The notes: generated by a model from the sequence alone, not told the origin. Counted from the stretch's first letter, positions 1 to 9,293 are shown. The stretch is 10,092 nucleotides of DNA from Smittium mucronatum (GCA_001953115.1 LSSL01004833.1:1-10092); one strand, 5' to 3'. A program made the numbers and translations.

Positions 1-579
1 GTTTCGCTGTCTATCCCATCGAGAGCAATTTAATAAGATGTGGTCGACAGTTTCAGGCACATCGATTTTGCAGAAGGGGCAATTTTTTTCGAATTTTTCA
101 TCTAAAAATTTCATATTTGATAGTCGCTGGACGGTCCGGAAGGTCCCCATTCGCATTTTCCCGATGTCCTGGAGGCCAAGTTTCAGGTCAGGGTACATCA
201 GCTGAAGATTCATCCAGTTTCCTTTTCCGCCGATTTTTTGGTCCACCGTCCACTGGTGGATTTTAGACCGGTTATTTTTATTTTTCCTGTCGATTATGGT
301 GATGGTTGTTTCACCTTGTGAATTTTGAACACAAAATTTTTTTAACCATCTTGCACTGCCGGTCACCCATGTGGCCATTCTGGCCTTGATGGGCGACTTA
401 ATGAGGTCGACTATCCAAGTTTTTAAAGTCGGCCATTTGTGATATGCTCGCTCTTGAGCAGTGCTGGTTTTTAGGAAGACAGATTTTATCCCCAGCTCGG
501 CTCTGACCCGTTCCATGGAGGCAGACTTACCAAAATTGGCAACAAGTCTGATCGCTTTGTCGGTTTCGGCCTGGATCGG
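1..579 (-). mobile_element. LINE (non-LTR retrotransposon) fragment: reverse transcriptase C-terminal region with CCHC zinc finger, partial
   Basis: Read leftward, 193 codons are open without a stop from 579 to the window edge. A TAG at 580-582 closes the frame on the upstream side and no start codon is associated. The first third (codons about 8-55) has the helical, basic and hydrophobic pattern of the region after the polymerase core in LINE proteins, including RAELGIKSV and KWPTLKTWI. Codons 167-185 form a CX2CX9HX4C zinc finger (C167, C170, H180, C185) beginning CPFC, with DHILLNC around the histidine and last cysteine, followed by SRWDRQ. This finger is typical of the C-terminal part of LINE reverse transcriptases and is thought to help bind template or target DNA. 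The catalytic palm with its YADD-type motif is absent, so the copy is truncated at its 5' side, as LINE insertions often are. Its 3' end lies outside the window. The clade (R1/I/Jockey-like, or R2/R4/NeSL-like with an endonuclease after the finger) cannot be settled here. The unbroken frame suggests a recent insertion. Confidence 0.85.
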
Positions 580-582
580 CTA

Positions 583-1013
583 GACTCTGGCTTGCTAGTA
601 TTTAATTGGCTTATAATTGAGTAGAAATAATGTTAATACTGGTCAGGAATAAATAAAAATCACATATATGGCATAATAAACGGGATTTTCATTAACCGGA
701 ATATTTACGTGAGTTTGATCTATATCCCGAGACCAATATTTATGTACCTATCATGCCCTTTGATCTCTAATAAAAATTGACTTCTAAGATTTTGGATTTA
801 ACTTCAAGATAAAAAATTTAATATAAGATTACTAAATATATAAAGAATATAGAATAGTAGTCCAAAATAGAAAACTAAAGAGCTTAAAATGGGATGGAAA
901 AAAAAAAAGGAAGAGTGATCATTGATAGACATATATTAATAAAACAAAATATTTGTGGAAAGAAAAAGAAGGGGGTTGTATTAAAAAAGTACTTTACGTA
1001 AAAAGTGGGACAT
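583..1013. other. Spacer between the LINE fragment and the aminoacylase gene, including its 3' UTR
   Basis: This is AT-rich sequence with no reading frame I can support. The right part must hold the 3' untranslated region of the minus-strand aminoacylase gene, which stops at 1014. Minus-strand features just after the stop include a T-rich tract (revcomp of the A-run at 899-908). The composition changes near 583-600, from about half GC in the LINE to AT-rich DNA, which probably marks the truncated end of the LINE. Confidence 0.6.
817..822 (-). terminator. Candidate polyadenylation signal (ATTAAA) of the aminoacylase gene
   Basis: The minus strand reads ATTAAA, the commonest variant of the poly(A) signal, about 190 bases after the aminoacylase stop codon. 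No canonical AATAAA occurs on the minus strand in roughly the first 350 bases after the stop. Weaker variants lie closer: AATATA at 932-937 and AATACA at 977-982. In DNA this AT-rich such hexamers arise by chance, so the choice among them is a guess. Confidence 0.25.
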
Positions 1014-2408
1014 CTAGTTGGTATCAGGGACGCATGCGAGTCTTTCGATCAACATGGTATAGAAAGGAATACCATCAATGTACTTGGACTCAATCATATA
1101 TTCATTGTTAGCATGGGGATATTCTGGATGGTCATGGATGGCACCAACACCAATAGATTGGATTCCTTTCATTCTGAGCCAACGAGCATCAGTACATGCG
1201 GACATGACAGTAACAACAGGCTTTCTTCCAGTATCGATACAGGTGGACTTGATCACTTTGAGGAACTCATTATCATCGGTAACAGGCTTACTGATATTTT
1301 TTTCTTCACGATAGAGGAATTTAATTTCGCAACCGTTTTTAGCAGCAAGATTCTCCAAATACTCATAAAATTCGTGGAGATCTTTAAGAGGAGAGTATCT
1401 GATATCGAAAGTGGCGGAGAAAGTCTCGGGGACAACATTAGCTTGTTTTCCTCCCTCTAAGATAGTTAAGTTTACTCCAGTTACAAGTCCAAGATTAGTT
1501 TCGCGTTGTCCAGGGAGTGCATTGAGTTTTGCGAGCTCAGAAGCGCGGAGATCCAAAAGTTCGTTAATCACAGGTAAAATTTTCTCAATTGCGGTTCCCT
1601 CAATAAACTGACTACCATGACCAGTATTTCCGTGAGCTGTGAATACTACAGGACTAAATATCAACAATAAGAATTAATTTAATATGAAAAGAAACAATGG
1701 GTATGAAGAAAATCCAATGCTTACACTGTGGCACGCTCAGAAGGAAGGATATAAGTATTTCCGTCAGCAGAGACAGAACCTTCATCGATACCGAAACCGA
1801 CGTTTAAATCTCTGAATTCTTGTGATTTAGAGAAAGGATCCATTCCACCAATACTTACGGTTTCCTCATCAGGAACAAAACTAGCGTATACGGTTCTTGG
1901 AAACTTCTTACCACTAGCCTTAATTTCTCTGAAAGCTTCCATATACAAAGCGCCTTGAACCTTCATGTCCTGGGCTCCACGGGCATATATTTTGAAATCT
2001 TTTCCATCATCAAATGGAACACGGGTGGCAGCGAATGGATCATAGTCCCATTTATCACGAAACACGGGAACAACATCGGTGTGAGAATTCAAAAGTATCG
2101 ATGGCAGAGATGGGTCAGTTCCTTCAAGCTTCATGATTACTATGGGTTTTCCTTTCACGCACTAAAAATCAATAGCGACGTACCAATAATGTTACAGGTA
2201 AATTTTGTTGAAATCTTAAAATCACTATTTCCTTCCCTAATCTAGATTAGCAACTAAAAAAATCAGTTACCTCTACTACTTGGTACCCAAGACCGATCTC
2301 CTTAGCCTGATTAACCAAAAATTCAGCGCATTTTTCGTAGTCAGGAGTAGGATGAACGGTTTTAATCTTTAGATATTCTCTAAACCTAGTTACGCTAGCA
2401 GGCTCCAT
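1014..2408 (-). CDS. ACY1: Aminoacylase-1 (N-acyl-L-amino-acid amidohydrolase, EC 3.5.1.14), complete, three exons
   Basis: Exons on the minus strand are 2408-2271, 2161-1725 and 1653-1014. Joined they give 1215 bases, 404 codons plus TAG, close to the usual ~405-410 residues of animal aminoacylase-1. The enzyme is a cytosolic, zinc-dependent dimer of peptidase family M20 that releases free amino acids from N-acetylated ones. Family residues seen: SHTD with H73 (zinc) and D75; GAQDMK with D111 (bridging zinc ligand); PDEE with E145 (general base) and E146 (zinc); DEG with E173 (zinc); H372 (zinc) near the C-terminus. The inserted dimerisation domain, about residues 192-305, holds H204, which completes the partner's active site, then N264 and R277 (FDIR). 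There is no signal peptide or membrane segment. The start is secure: the reading frame begins like animal aminoacylases (SVTRFREYL), an in-frame TAA lies 21 bases upstream, and the context has A at -3 and G at +4. Compared with the human enzyme as I remember it, there are about five extra residues between H73 and D111, and E146 is followed by TVSIGGM instead of the usual glycine pair. No breaks are seen. Confidence 0.96.
1654..1724 (-). other. Intron 2 of the aminoacylase gene (71 bp, phase 2)
   Basis: The donor is GT|GTAAGC at 1725/1724 and the acceptor is ATATTTAG|TCC at 1654/1653. Splicing joins GT to T to make Val192, giving SER-ATV-PVV, which keeps the spacing to the GH(A/G)S histidine (H204) exactly as in the human enzyme. 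Without splicing, exon 2 runs into a TAA formed by the donor itself. A later AG four bases into exon 3 would break the frame. Confidence 0.93.
2162..2270 (-). other. Intron 1 of the aminoacylase gene (109 bp, phase 0)
   Basis: The donor is GAG|GTAACT at 2271/2270 and the acceptor is GATTTTTAG|TGC at 2162/2161. Splicing fuses Glu46 to Cys47 without splitting a codon, giving YQVVE-CVKGKP, and restores the aminoacylase N-terminal domain order. Confidence 0.92.
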
Positions 2409-2480
2409 GTTAATTTGATAATTTTTTTAGTTATACAGTAAAACTAAGACCCGATTTAGCTAACAAGGAAATATTTTTAG

Positions 2481-2488
2481 TATTTATA
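2481..2488 (-). promoter_or_regulatory. TATA box (TATAAATA) of the aminoacylase gene
   Basis: The minus strand carries TATAAATA starting 80 bases upstream of the ATG. A start of transcription about 30 bases downstream would fall near 2450-2457, where the strand reads GGGTCTTAG, giving a 5' leader of only about 45 bases with no upstream ATG. The match and position are good, but AT-rich DNA makes chance matches common, so this rests on position as much as on sequence. Confidence 0.5.
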
Positions 2489-4233
2489 CTTTTTCAATTA
2501 TGGAAAACTGATTCTATTGCGTACTCACATTTCCACTGTCTCAATAACATTTTATTTAGCAAAAAAATTGGGGGTGTCGCTTTATCTGACAAATATTATT
2601 CAGATTAAATTTAACTGGATGATTCATTAATCCCTCATGGGAATCGATCTAAAATCATTTGGGTCTTAATATTGTGACAAAAGCCTTACGACTAAAGACG
2701 TAGGATAAACTATTCCATAAGTATGAGACTCAGGATACTTGAAAGGTATATGAGCCTGTGAAAGATGGTGTTATTAGCATGTTTGAAGCCCACATTTTTT
2801 GAGATCAGATTTCCATATTAAAATAAAAAATGCAATTAACATCCGGAGTTTCACTGCTGTCACCAATCAGTGATGAAATGTTCTTTTTATGGGCTGTAAA
2901 TCGTTAAAGATCCCATACGCCATCCTCCCATCCCCAAATATTTAGTTGAATTCAAATTAGTATGGCGACAAGAGATTTGAAATTTTCTTGGTGCAGATGC
3001 GAGTACACAAGTCTAAATCATAGTCACATTTTAAGCAAATCTATTGATATACCATTAGTGGAATAAAGTAACAATCACATTATCCAATAAATTTGGGATT
3101 TCTTAGAAAAGAAATCTGTGTCTGTAACAAACAACTACGCATGTGAAAAGAATTTGGGATTTTAATACGAAAATGTTTTGTGCTTGCTTTACCCATAAGG
3201 ATTAAGTGATTTGCGAGAGATTCTTTTCAAGACCAGAATTTTTTTACCGTTTCAACCATTGGTTATAAGAAAAATATACCAAAATAAAACCAATAAAAAT
3301 GGGAAAATGCTAGATTTAATAAAATTTCCATATTTTGCCAATAGAAAATTTCTTTCTGTAATGCCAATTATATACATGTCCAATAACTTATTTCAATAAC
3401 CTACTGGCATATTTCCAAATTTCAAAGTCGTAAAAAATCACTAGGGAAATGTTTGCTCAAAAAGAAAATCTCATATGTAGGAAATTCATTTGTGAAATTT
3501 CAATATCCACAGCTAATATTAGATATACTCCAAATCTATTGAGAATAGTCAAGCCCTTTACGCCTAATTATGTCCGCATTTTACACATGATAGAAAAAGA
3601 TCTAATGCTCAGAAAATAGCTATTTTTCTTAAAAAAAAACCAATGATTATAAGAAAACGCTCTAGATGTTTAGTTTAGGCATTTTATGGCTGATATACAA
3701 TCAAATACCGAGTAGTGCGTACTGTGGTATTTTTTTGTTAAATTAACCCTTGTCTATTTATAGGTCAAAGTTTCCTAATAAAATTCATTTAAATTAGATT
3801 TATAACTAAAAATACTTCTCAGATTTGCAAAATATGTTGGCTTCATCATTGTGTAATTTAATCTTTTCAATTCGAAAAAACTTAAAATTTAACTAATTAC
3901 GAGAGTTTAATATAATTAAAAAAATTATTGGATAAGAGTAAAATAATTTTCCATATGACTGGCCCATGAAGAGTTTCTGTGCCAATATGAGTGAATCATC
4001 ACAAGCTTCATTTCCAATTGATGTATAAGAAATTTTACCTACTATTTTCTATTAAACTTTTTTGATGAATTTTTTTTTTAATAAAGGATGGATTTCAATG
4101 TAGTTCTTTGCCTTTATTGGATATTTTATTTTTAGCCTTGATATGAAATAATGGAGCCATTAGGTGAAATGTCAATAGATCTTCAAGACTTTAAAAAAAA
4201 GTTGTACACACATATTCAATAGTTGTAACTTAA
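2489..4233. other. AT-rich region upstream of the aminoacylase gene, no gene seen
   Basis: I find no conserved reading frame, tRNA or other RNA gene on either strand. The part from about 2560 to 2800 is less AT-biased than the rest and may hold distal promoter elements. A 12-base direct repeat (AATTTGGGATTT) occurs at 3090-3101 and 3151-3162. A TTAACCCTT at 3743-3751 matches the start of the candidate transposon end at 4234 in the same orientation. A 62-codon open stretch at 3211-3399 begins with TTG, has low-complexity composition and looks like chance. Confidence 0.6.
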
Positions 4234-4249
4234 TTAACCCTTTGCGGGC
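4234..4249 (+). repeat. Candidate piggyBac-type transposon end: TTAA target site plus CCCTTTGCGGGC
   Basis: piggyBac-superfamily elements insert at TTAA, and many have terminal inverted repeats starting with CCC followed by T-rich and G-rich bases. Here TTAA (4234-4237) is followed by CCCTTTGCGGGC (4238-4249), a GC-containing stretch in very AT-rich DNA. It would point inward to the right, toward the GC-rich island at 4431-4860. I found no matching inverted end (GCCCGCAAAGGGTTAA or close) elsewhere in the window, so the other end is lost, diverged or outside. Confidence 0.35.
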
Positions 4250-4534
4250 TCAAATATGTGCCTAATTCCCATTTTCGTGAATTAAATTTTTTTATTAGCC
4301 ATATTTCCTAATTTACCCAATATTTTAAATACTATTTTTTATTGATAACATAGAATGAAAAATTAAATCCTTTCTTGCACTATCCAAAGCGTATTATCTA
4401 TAACAATTAGACAGGAATAAATATTCTCACCAAAACTGTAGCCGTTCAGCAAAAGGTGAGGCGACGCTAAGTTCATCATCACTGATGCTCATATCGCCCT
4501 AACCCGGCATAGGCTTTGGTGCAAGTATCGCCCC

Positions 4535-4564
4535 CTGTAAATACACCATTAAGTGTTTTTACAG
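4535..4564. repeat. Hairpin: 12-base stem with one mismatch, 6-base loop
   Basis: CTGTAAATACAC (4535-4546) pairs with GTGTTTTTACAG (4553-4564) except for one T-T mismatch, around the loop CATTAA. CCCC precedes the stem and follows it. It lies inside the GC-rich island. It could be a remnant of inverted transposon ends, or a structured element of an unknown RNA; the sequence does not decide. Confidence 0.7.
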
Positions 4565-4825
4565 CCCCAATGGATGGAATGCTGGGTAAGTGCCTTAATG
4601 TGGGGTTGGAGGTCGGAATTTAACGAGAGCTCCGGTACAGAGGACACAAGATCTTCCATAAATGATTCTTCCGTGTGTTCGTCGATAGTTCTAAGTCATC
4701 TCCTAAAGTAGGAGCCTAGGCATATAAGGATTCCTGAATATCACTATCACCATCTTCAGATTTCTCTCTCCAAGAAAAAACGTCTGGGCCAAATGCATAA
4801 GGGTAAGCACGGGAACCGAATAACT

Positions 4826-4845
4826 CATGGTTGCGCATAACCATG
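4826..4845. repeat. Small perfect inverted repeat in the GC-rich island
   Basis: CATGGTT (4826-4832) and AACCATG (4839-4845) are exact reverse complements around GCGCAT. It lies near the right edge of the island. Its function is unknown and the length is short enough for chance. Confidence 0.6.
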
Positions 4846-4860
4846 CATGTAGCGCTATAC

Positions 4861-7800
4861 GAGTAATAACTACACTAAAGAGTTATAAAACTTGACTAAT
4901 AAAAACTAGGCCAATGATTAATGATCCCGGCCTATGAAAAGAAATATAAATAAACATTAAAAACTAAGAACCAGAGATTAATAAAATATAACAGGATATT
5001 ATAAAAATGGCCTCTATTCAAAAAAAAGATAAAAACTGTCACATTTAACTATACATATATTAAAATTACTATAAAATAGTCATCAAGAGTGCTAGTATTT
5101 TCAGAATAAAACTAAAGAGTAACTCCATACAATAAAAAAACGTTCATCCTGATAATTTAATATTAATTTAACCTGTTGTAAATTCTTGAATAATAATAAA
5201 TACTACTTTAAATATTCATTTTTTTATATATAAAAACATTTTAAATATTAAATTAATAACATTAATACGGAATGCAAGACTACTGTGTAGATAAAAGAAG
5301 TAAAAAAACACTATTCTTCTGTTTTAATTGGTTTTTTAAATTTTATTTAATATAAATATAAGTTAAATAATATTTTAGATAAAATATTGTATAAGGTATA
5401 TCATAGGGTATTCTTGATGGTGTTTTTTGTGTTTTAATAGTTTAATTAGAATCCATGGTGATTATTTGATTCAAAATATCATTTTTTTTGGTCTTTTTAA
5501 ATTCTTTATATTAATAAAAGTAATAATAATATTGAAATTAGATCTGCTTAATGCAAAGAGTTTTTTTTAAACTCATTTTGTATATTTTTAACTATAAAAT
5601 TATATATATAATCAAAAAAAAAAAAGATTTAATATCAATATATAGTGATTAGTGATATATAAAAATCTTAATTTTTTACCATTAAATCAGTTCAAAATGG
5701 GCTATTTTAATTTTAAAGTGATATATGTGGCATTACTTTATCTATGTTCTCCACATCCAATTTTCAGTATTTATATTGCTTATAAATATTATTTTTATTT
5801 ACAATAATTTCCATATAGTTTCTAATATTATTTGAATGCTCTCTGTTACTCTTATAAATTTAAAAATTTTCTTAAAATCTGAAATAAATTCAATAGCTCT
5901 TTCACGCCCAAAATATTATAAAGACATCTTTATGCCATAAAAATTTAAAAAACAAATTCCTTGTGCAATTTTTATTTTATTTAATGCTTTCATGAAAAAA
6001 AAAAGGGTTACGTTATTTAATTTCTTTTTCTTTTTGCAAGTAAAAGGATATTAGTAATTTTTGTAATTTATTGTTTTTTTTTCAGTTTATTTCGATATTT
6101 ATAATGACCACATTTAATTCCAAACTATTTAAAGCGATATTTTGTGCAATTTTATCATATATTTATACATTTAGTTGAAAACAAGGATACATTTATTTTT
6201 TAATTGTTACGTGTTTTTCATATCTTTTTTTTTTAAAAATTTAGCAAATAAAACCAATTTAGGAACATTCAATGTTAATGATACGATCATTTATCTTATT
6301 TTTTACATAAGAAAATATGAAAATTCATATAAACATGTTTAGAAAGAATAAATTTACTAAAAAAGATTGCATAGGTTTCAGCTTTCAAATATTATTTTTT
6401 GATTGAATTCATTTAAACCTACATAATTTTTCTATTTTTTTCCTCAAATTTTTCATTTTTTATATTAAAATGACAACTTTTGGGTCAATTTTTTTTTTAA
6501 ACCTTTTTACCTAATTAATTGGGTTTTTATTTCTGTATATTATTTACTTCAAATAAACAGATTGGTATCAGTGATTTTCTAGATTTACCAGTATATTTTT
6601 TATTTTATTAAAAACTCGAAGAATATATTTTTTATGCACAAAAATAGTATAAATTTTTCTAAATTAGTTTTTACAAAATTTCGGTTGAGACTCAAAAATA
6701 AATAAAAATACCCTGTTTTGAAAAAATAATTTTAAAAAAGAAAATTTATTATAATGTTAAAGATTAATTCAGCTTGTTACAAAAGATATTAAAAACAATT
6801 TATTTTTACAGAAAAAAATGTGAATTAACCAAAAAACATTTCGAAATATAATTTAATGTTCTAACCATTATTAAAATTAATTTTTCTTCAAGAAAAACAA
6901 TCAGATTCTTTTTTTCTGGGGACTATTATATTTTTTCGGTATTTAGGAATGGTAACTTGGTTGTAAAAATCTTAATTCTGTTTTTTTGTTTGAAATCAGA
7001 TCTATGGGCAAATAAGTAAGATTAAAAATATTTTTCCCATTATTAATTGTGGTTTTCAAGAAATTTTGTATCTTTATGGATTTTCAAGTGTTAGGCTTAA
7101 CAAGATTCAAGATAAAAAGTTTATATTCATATAATAAAAAAATAACATTAGAATTGGTTTCAATTGTATTTCATCCCGAAAAAATGAGTACGCGATAAAT
7201 ATTTTCATTAATTTAATGGAAAATAGCTCATTTAACGTCTTTTAAAGCCCAACAAAAAATATTTTATAAAAAATTATAAAAAATTATAGCAAATTACATA
7301 ACGAAAAACATTTAGATCGTTTAAATAACTAGAAAATAACCTGTAAGCATCTATATCCAAGTTTCAGAGCTATATAATCCTCGTATAACTCTTTAATAAT
7401 TCGTGGACTATTTCTGGACATTTTCACGACCAATATTAATCTTGTATTAATTTACATTTGATAATTTAACCCAAAATTGAACAAATAATTGTTAATAGAC
7501 AATGAATCTGCATATATTTAACATTTCCCAACTCTTTACATACATGGTGATGAAAGCAATTTTTTTTCGGATTTTCTAGATATTAAACTTGCATAAACGC
7601 TTGATATAAACTCGATGAAACCGGATTCCTATTCAACTGAAGAAATATATATATTTTTGGAGTTGATTTAATCGGAAAAATTAACCACATATTTTAATCG
7701 GTAATTTTGACACAAATAGTGTGAAATTTTCATGTAATGTAAAAATAGAGATAACTCATTCATCTTTATAAAAAAAATTATTCCCAAAATTTCATCTTGT

Positions 7801-8885
7801 ATTTAAATTTTTTAGATGCAGTATTTCAATTTTTAAAATATGAAGCATATTTTCAAATTACGCTTGAGTTTTCAAGAATAATATTAAAAATTTAATAGCT
7901 TTAAACCTAGAAAATCTACCCCATTTTTTTGACACGACTTATTTTTTTAGGAAAAATATCAAATTTAATCATTTTGTAATTAAATAAGCCATTTATGATT
8001 AAAATTGGAATTGTACTTATATAGTAAAAAAATATAGCATATTTAGAATTAAAATTTAACTCAAGAGTATAATATGGCATTTTTTATCCAAAAAGGGTTT
8101 TATTAATGTGCTAATAATAAAGGTTTGCAAAAGAAAAAAACGACTTAAATATAAAAAAAATTAAGATATTTTTCATATTTTGCCAATATATTTCCTATTT
8201 TTAACATAAATGGAATTTATTTTAAGATAATAATCCCGAATTAAGAAATAATGCAGATTTAGCTATTTTTTTAAATATTTTTTCCGACTTAATATAATTA
8301 ATTAACTTATCAAAAAAACGATAATTAAAAATTTTTTTTGTATAATTTTGGCTGGGAAGACGTTTTATAAGAAAATTTACTATTTTTATAAATGTTTTAA
8401 GGATCATGTTACTCTTTACACAAAATTTTGGTTCCGATGAAGTGAAGTAACTATAGACATATTTATAATCAGTCTAATAGTATTTTGACCCAAATTTTAT
8501 TCCTATTTACCATTTCATCAAAAAAAAAGTCATTTTCTTGTATTTAATTCTTTTTAAATAATTTTATAATAAAAAATCAACTGCCAATTCAATTGCGCCA
8601 TCGATTTTTTATCAAATATTAACATTTCGTTATTGAGTATTTATTAGATTTTATAATTGCTCAATAAGTGATTTTATTTATATATAATCAACTCAAATAA
8701 AGCTTGATTTATAGTCCTGACATATTCTCATTACTATTTATGTATCAACACGATGCTAATGAAATGTGCTTAAAATGAGTACCCAGAAATATGCAAACCC
8801 ATAAAATGTGCTTTATGTTCGACTAAAATCCCCAAAAATTATCCTCTTTGGCTAATTCAAAATCTTAATAATTTAATTTTCAGAG
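4861..8885. other. Extremely AT-rich gene-free stretch
   Basis: No conserved reading frame, RNA gene or recognisable element is seen on either strand. GC content falls to under 10% in places (for example 5341-5400). It holds many A and T runs, a 14-base AT palindrome at 5599-5612 followed by an A12 run, and a small inverted pair TAGGCC/GGCCTA at 4907-4912 and 4929-4934. A 61-codon open stretch at 8407-8222 on the minus strand is Lys/Ile/Phe/Asn-rich and looks like chance. Confidence 0.65.
7264..7288. repeat. Short tandem repeat, 2.5 copies of TTATAAAAAA
   Basis: A 10-base unit repeats at 7264-7273 and 7274-7283, with a half copy to 7288. It is a minor low-complexity repeat with no sign of function. 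Confidence 0.7.
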
Positions 8886-8898
8886 CCCCCCCCCTCCC
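8886..8898. repeat. Poly-C tract (C9-T-C3)
   Basis: Nine Cs, a T and three more Cs sit in otherwise AT-dominated sequence. The complementary strand is a G-run. A second C tract lies about 400 bases to the right. Confidence 0.9.
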
Positions 8899-8974
8899 GC
8901 TATTTGATAATAGAAATATTGTCTAGGAAAAAATCTAACTAATAGGATTCAATAAATAATAGTAGTAGCAGATT

Positions 8975-9007
8975 CCAGAATATATGAATAAATTCATCTA
9001 GTTCTGG
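8975..9007. repeat. Nested imperfect palindrome
   Basis: The outer arms CCAGAA (8975-8980) and TTCTGG (9002-9007) enclose the inner arms ATGAAT (8984-8989) and ATTCAT (8992-8997) around a two-base AA centre. Unpaired bases between the arms are 3 on the left and 4 on the right. The whole can fold as a 12-pair hairpin with an internal loop. Its role is unknown. Confidence 0.6.
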
Positions 9008-9293
9008 GGGTAAAATATAAAAAATCGCTTTTAATGAATTCAGAATTCTTTATTTTTTTAATCAATTACTTTTCGTATTAATCACAATTTTTTTACTTAA
9101 TCCTGAGAATCCAGTTTTAAACAAGAGTTTACAAAAAAACACACAAATACAAAAAAAAACTTTGGTTCCTTTATATAGCATGTATTTATTGATTTTATAT
9201 TTTTTAGTTTAAAAAAATATCAATAACTAAAAGGATAAGTTCCACTTAATATACAATTTATAAAAATTTCTTAACAGAAAGATATTATATAGA

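Larger units (their letters stand above)
4431..4860 (-). other. GC-rich island with short, mostly acidic, frame-broken reading frames; probable mobile-element relic
   Basis: GC is about 47% over 4501-4680, against 10-25% in the DNA on both sides. On the minus strand a chain of short open stretches follows one another: 4838-4716 (40 codons from an ATG, with PYAFGPDVFSW and then acidic REKSEDGDSDIQE), 4695-4549 (48 codons, with DEHTEESFMEDL), 4619-4479 (46 codons, with TGGDTCTKAYAGLGRYEHQ), and 4492-4431 (ATG, then SISDDELSVASPF, ending at a TTTTG|GTGAGA that fits a splice donor). Two of the four are strongly acidic and the last also starts acidic, like the N-terminal tails of some DNA transposases. 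I do not recognise any as a known domain. Short open stretches of this length are also expected by chance at this GC level. Best reading: a decayed transposon, possibly tied to the candidate end at 4234. Confidence 0.35.

Noticed and set aside
1005..1611. Plus-strand open stretches opposite aminoacylase exon 3
   Set aside because: They are antisense shadows of the well-supported minus-strand exon; their peptides match no family and mirror the coding bias of the other strand.
3211..3399. 62-codon plus-strand open stretch
   Set aside because: Starts with TTG, has no motif, and is rich in Lys, Asn, Ile and Phe as expected from translating AT-rich noncoding DNA.
4565..4585. 21-base plus-strand micro-exon between TTTTTACAG and GTAAGT
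   Set aside because: Splice-like signals are perfect but no adjoining exon can be found on either side; the acceptor is also explained as the right arm of the 4535-4564 hairpin.
6003..6010. AAAAGGGTTA as the right-hand partner of the piggyBac-like end at 4234
   Set aside because: Only AAAGGGTT matches; the GCCCGC part and the TTAA target site are missing.
3329..8188. 15-base direct repeat CATATTTTGCCAATA at 3329-3343 and 8174-8188
   Set aside because: With this AT bias, about one shared 15-mer is expected by chance in 10 kb, and the flanks do not match.
8222..8407. 61-codon minus-strand open stretch
   Set aside because: Low-complexity Lys/Ile/Phe composition, no conserved motif, and same base composition as the surrounding noncoding DNA.
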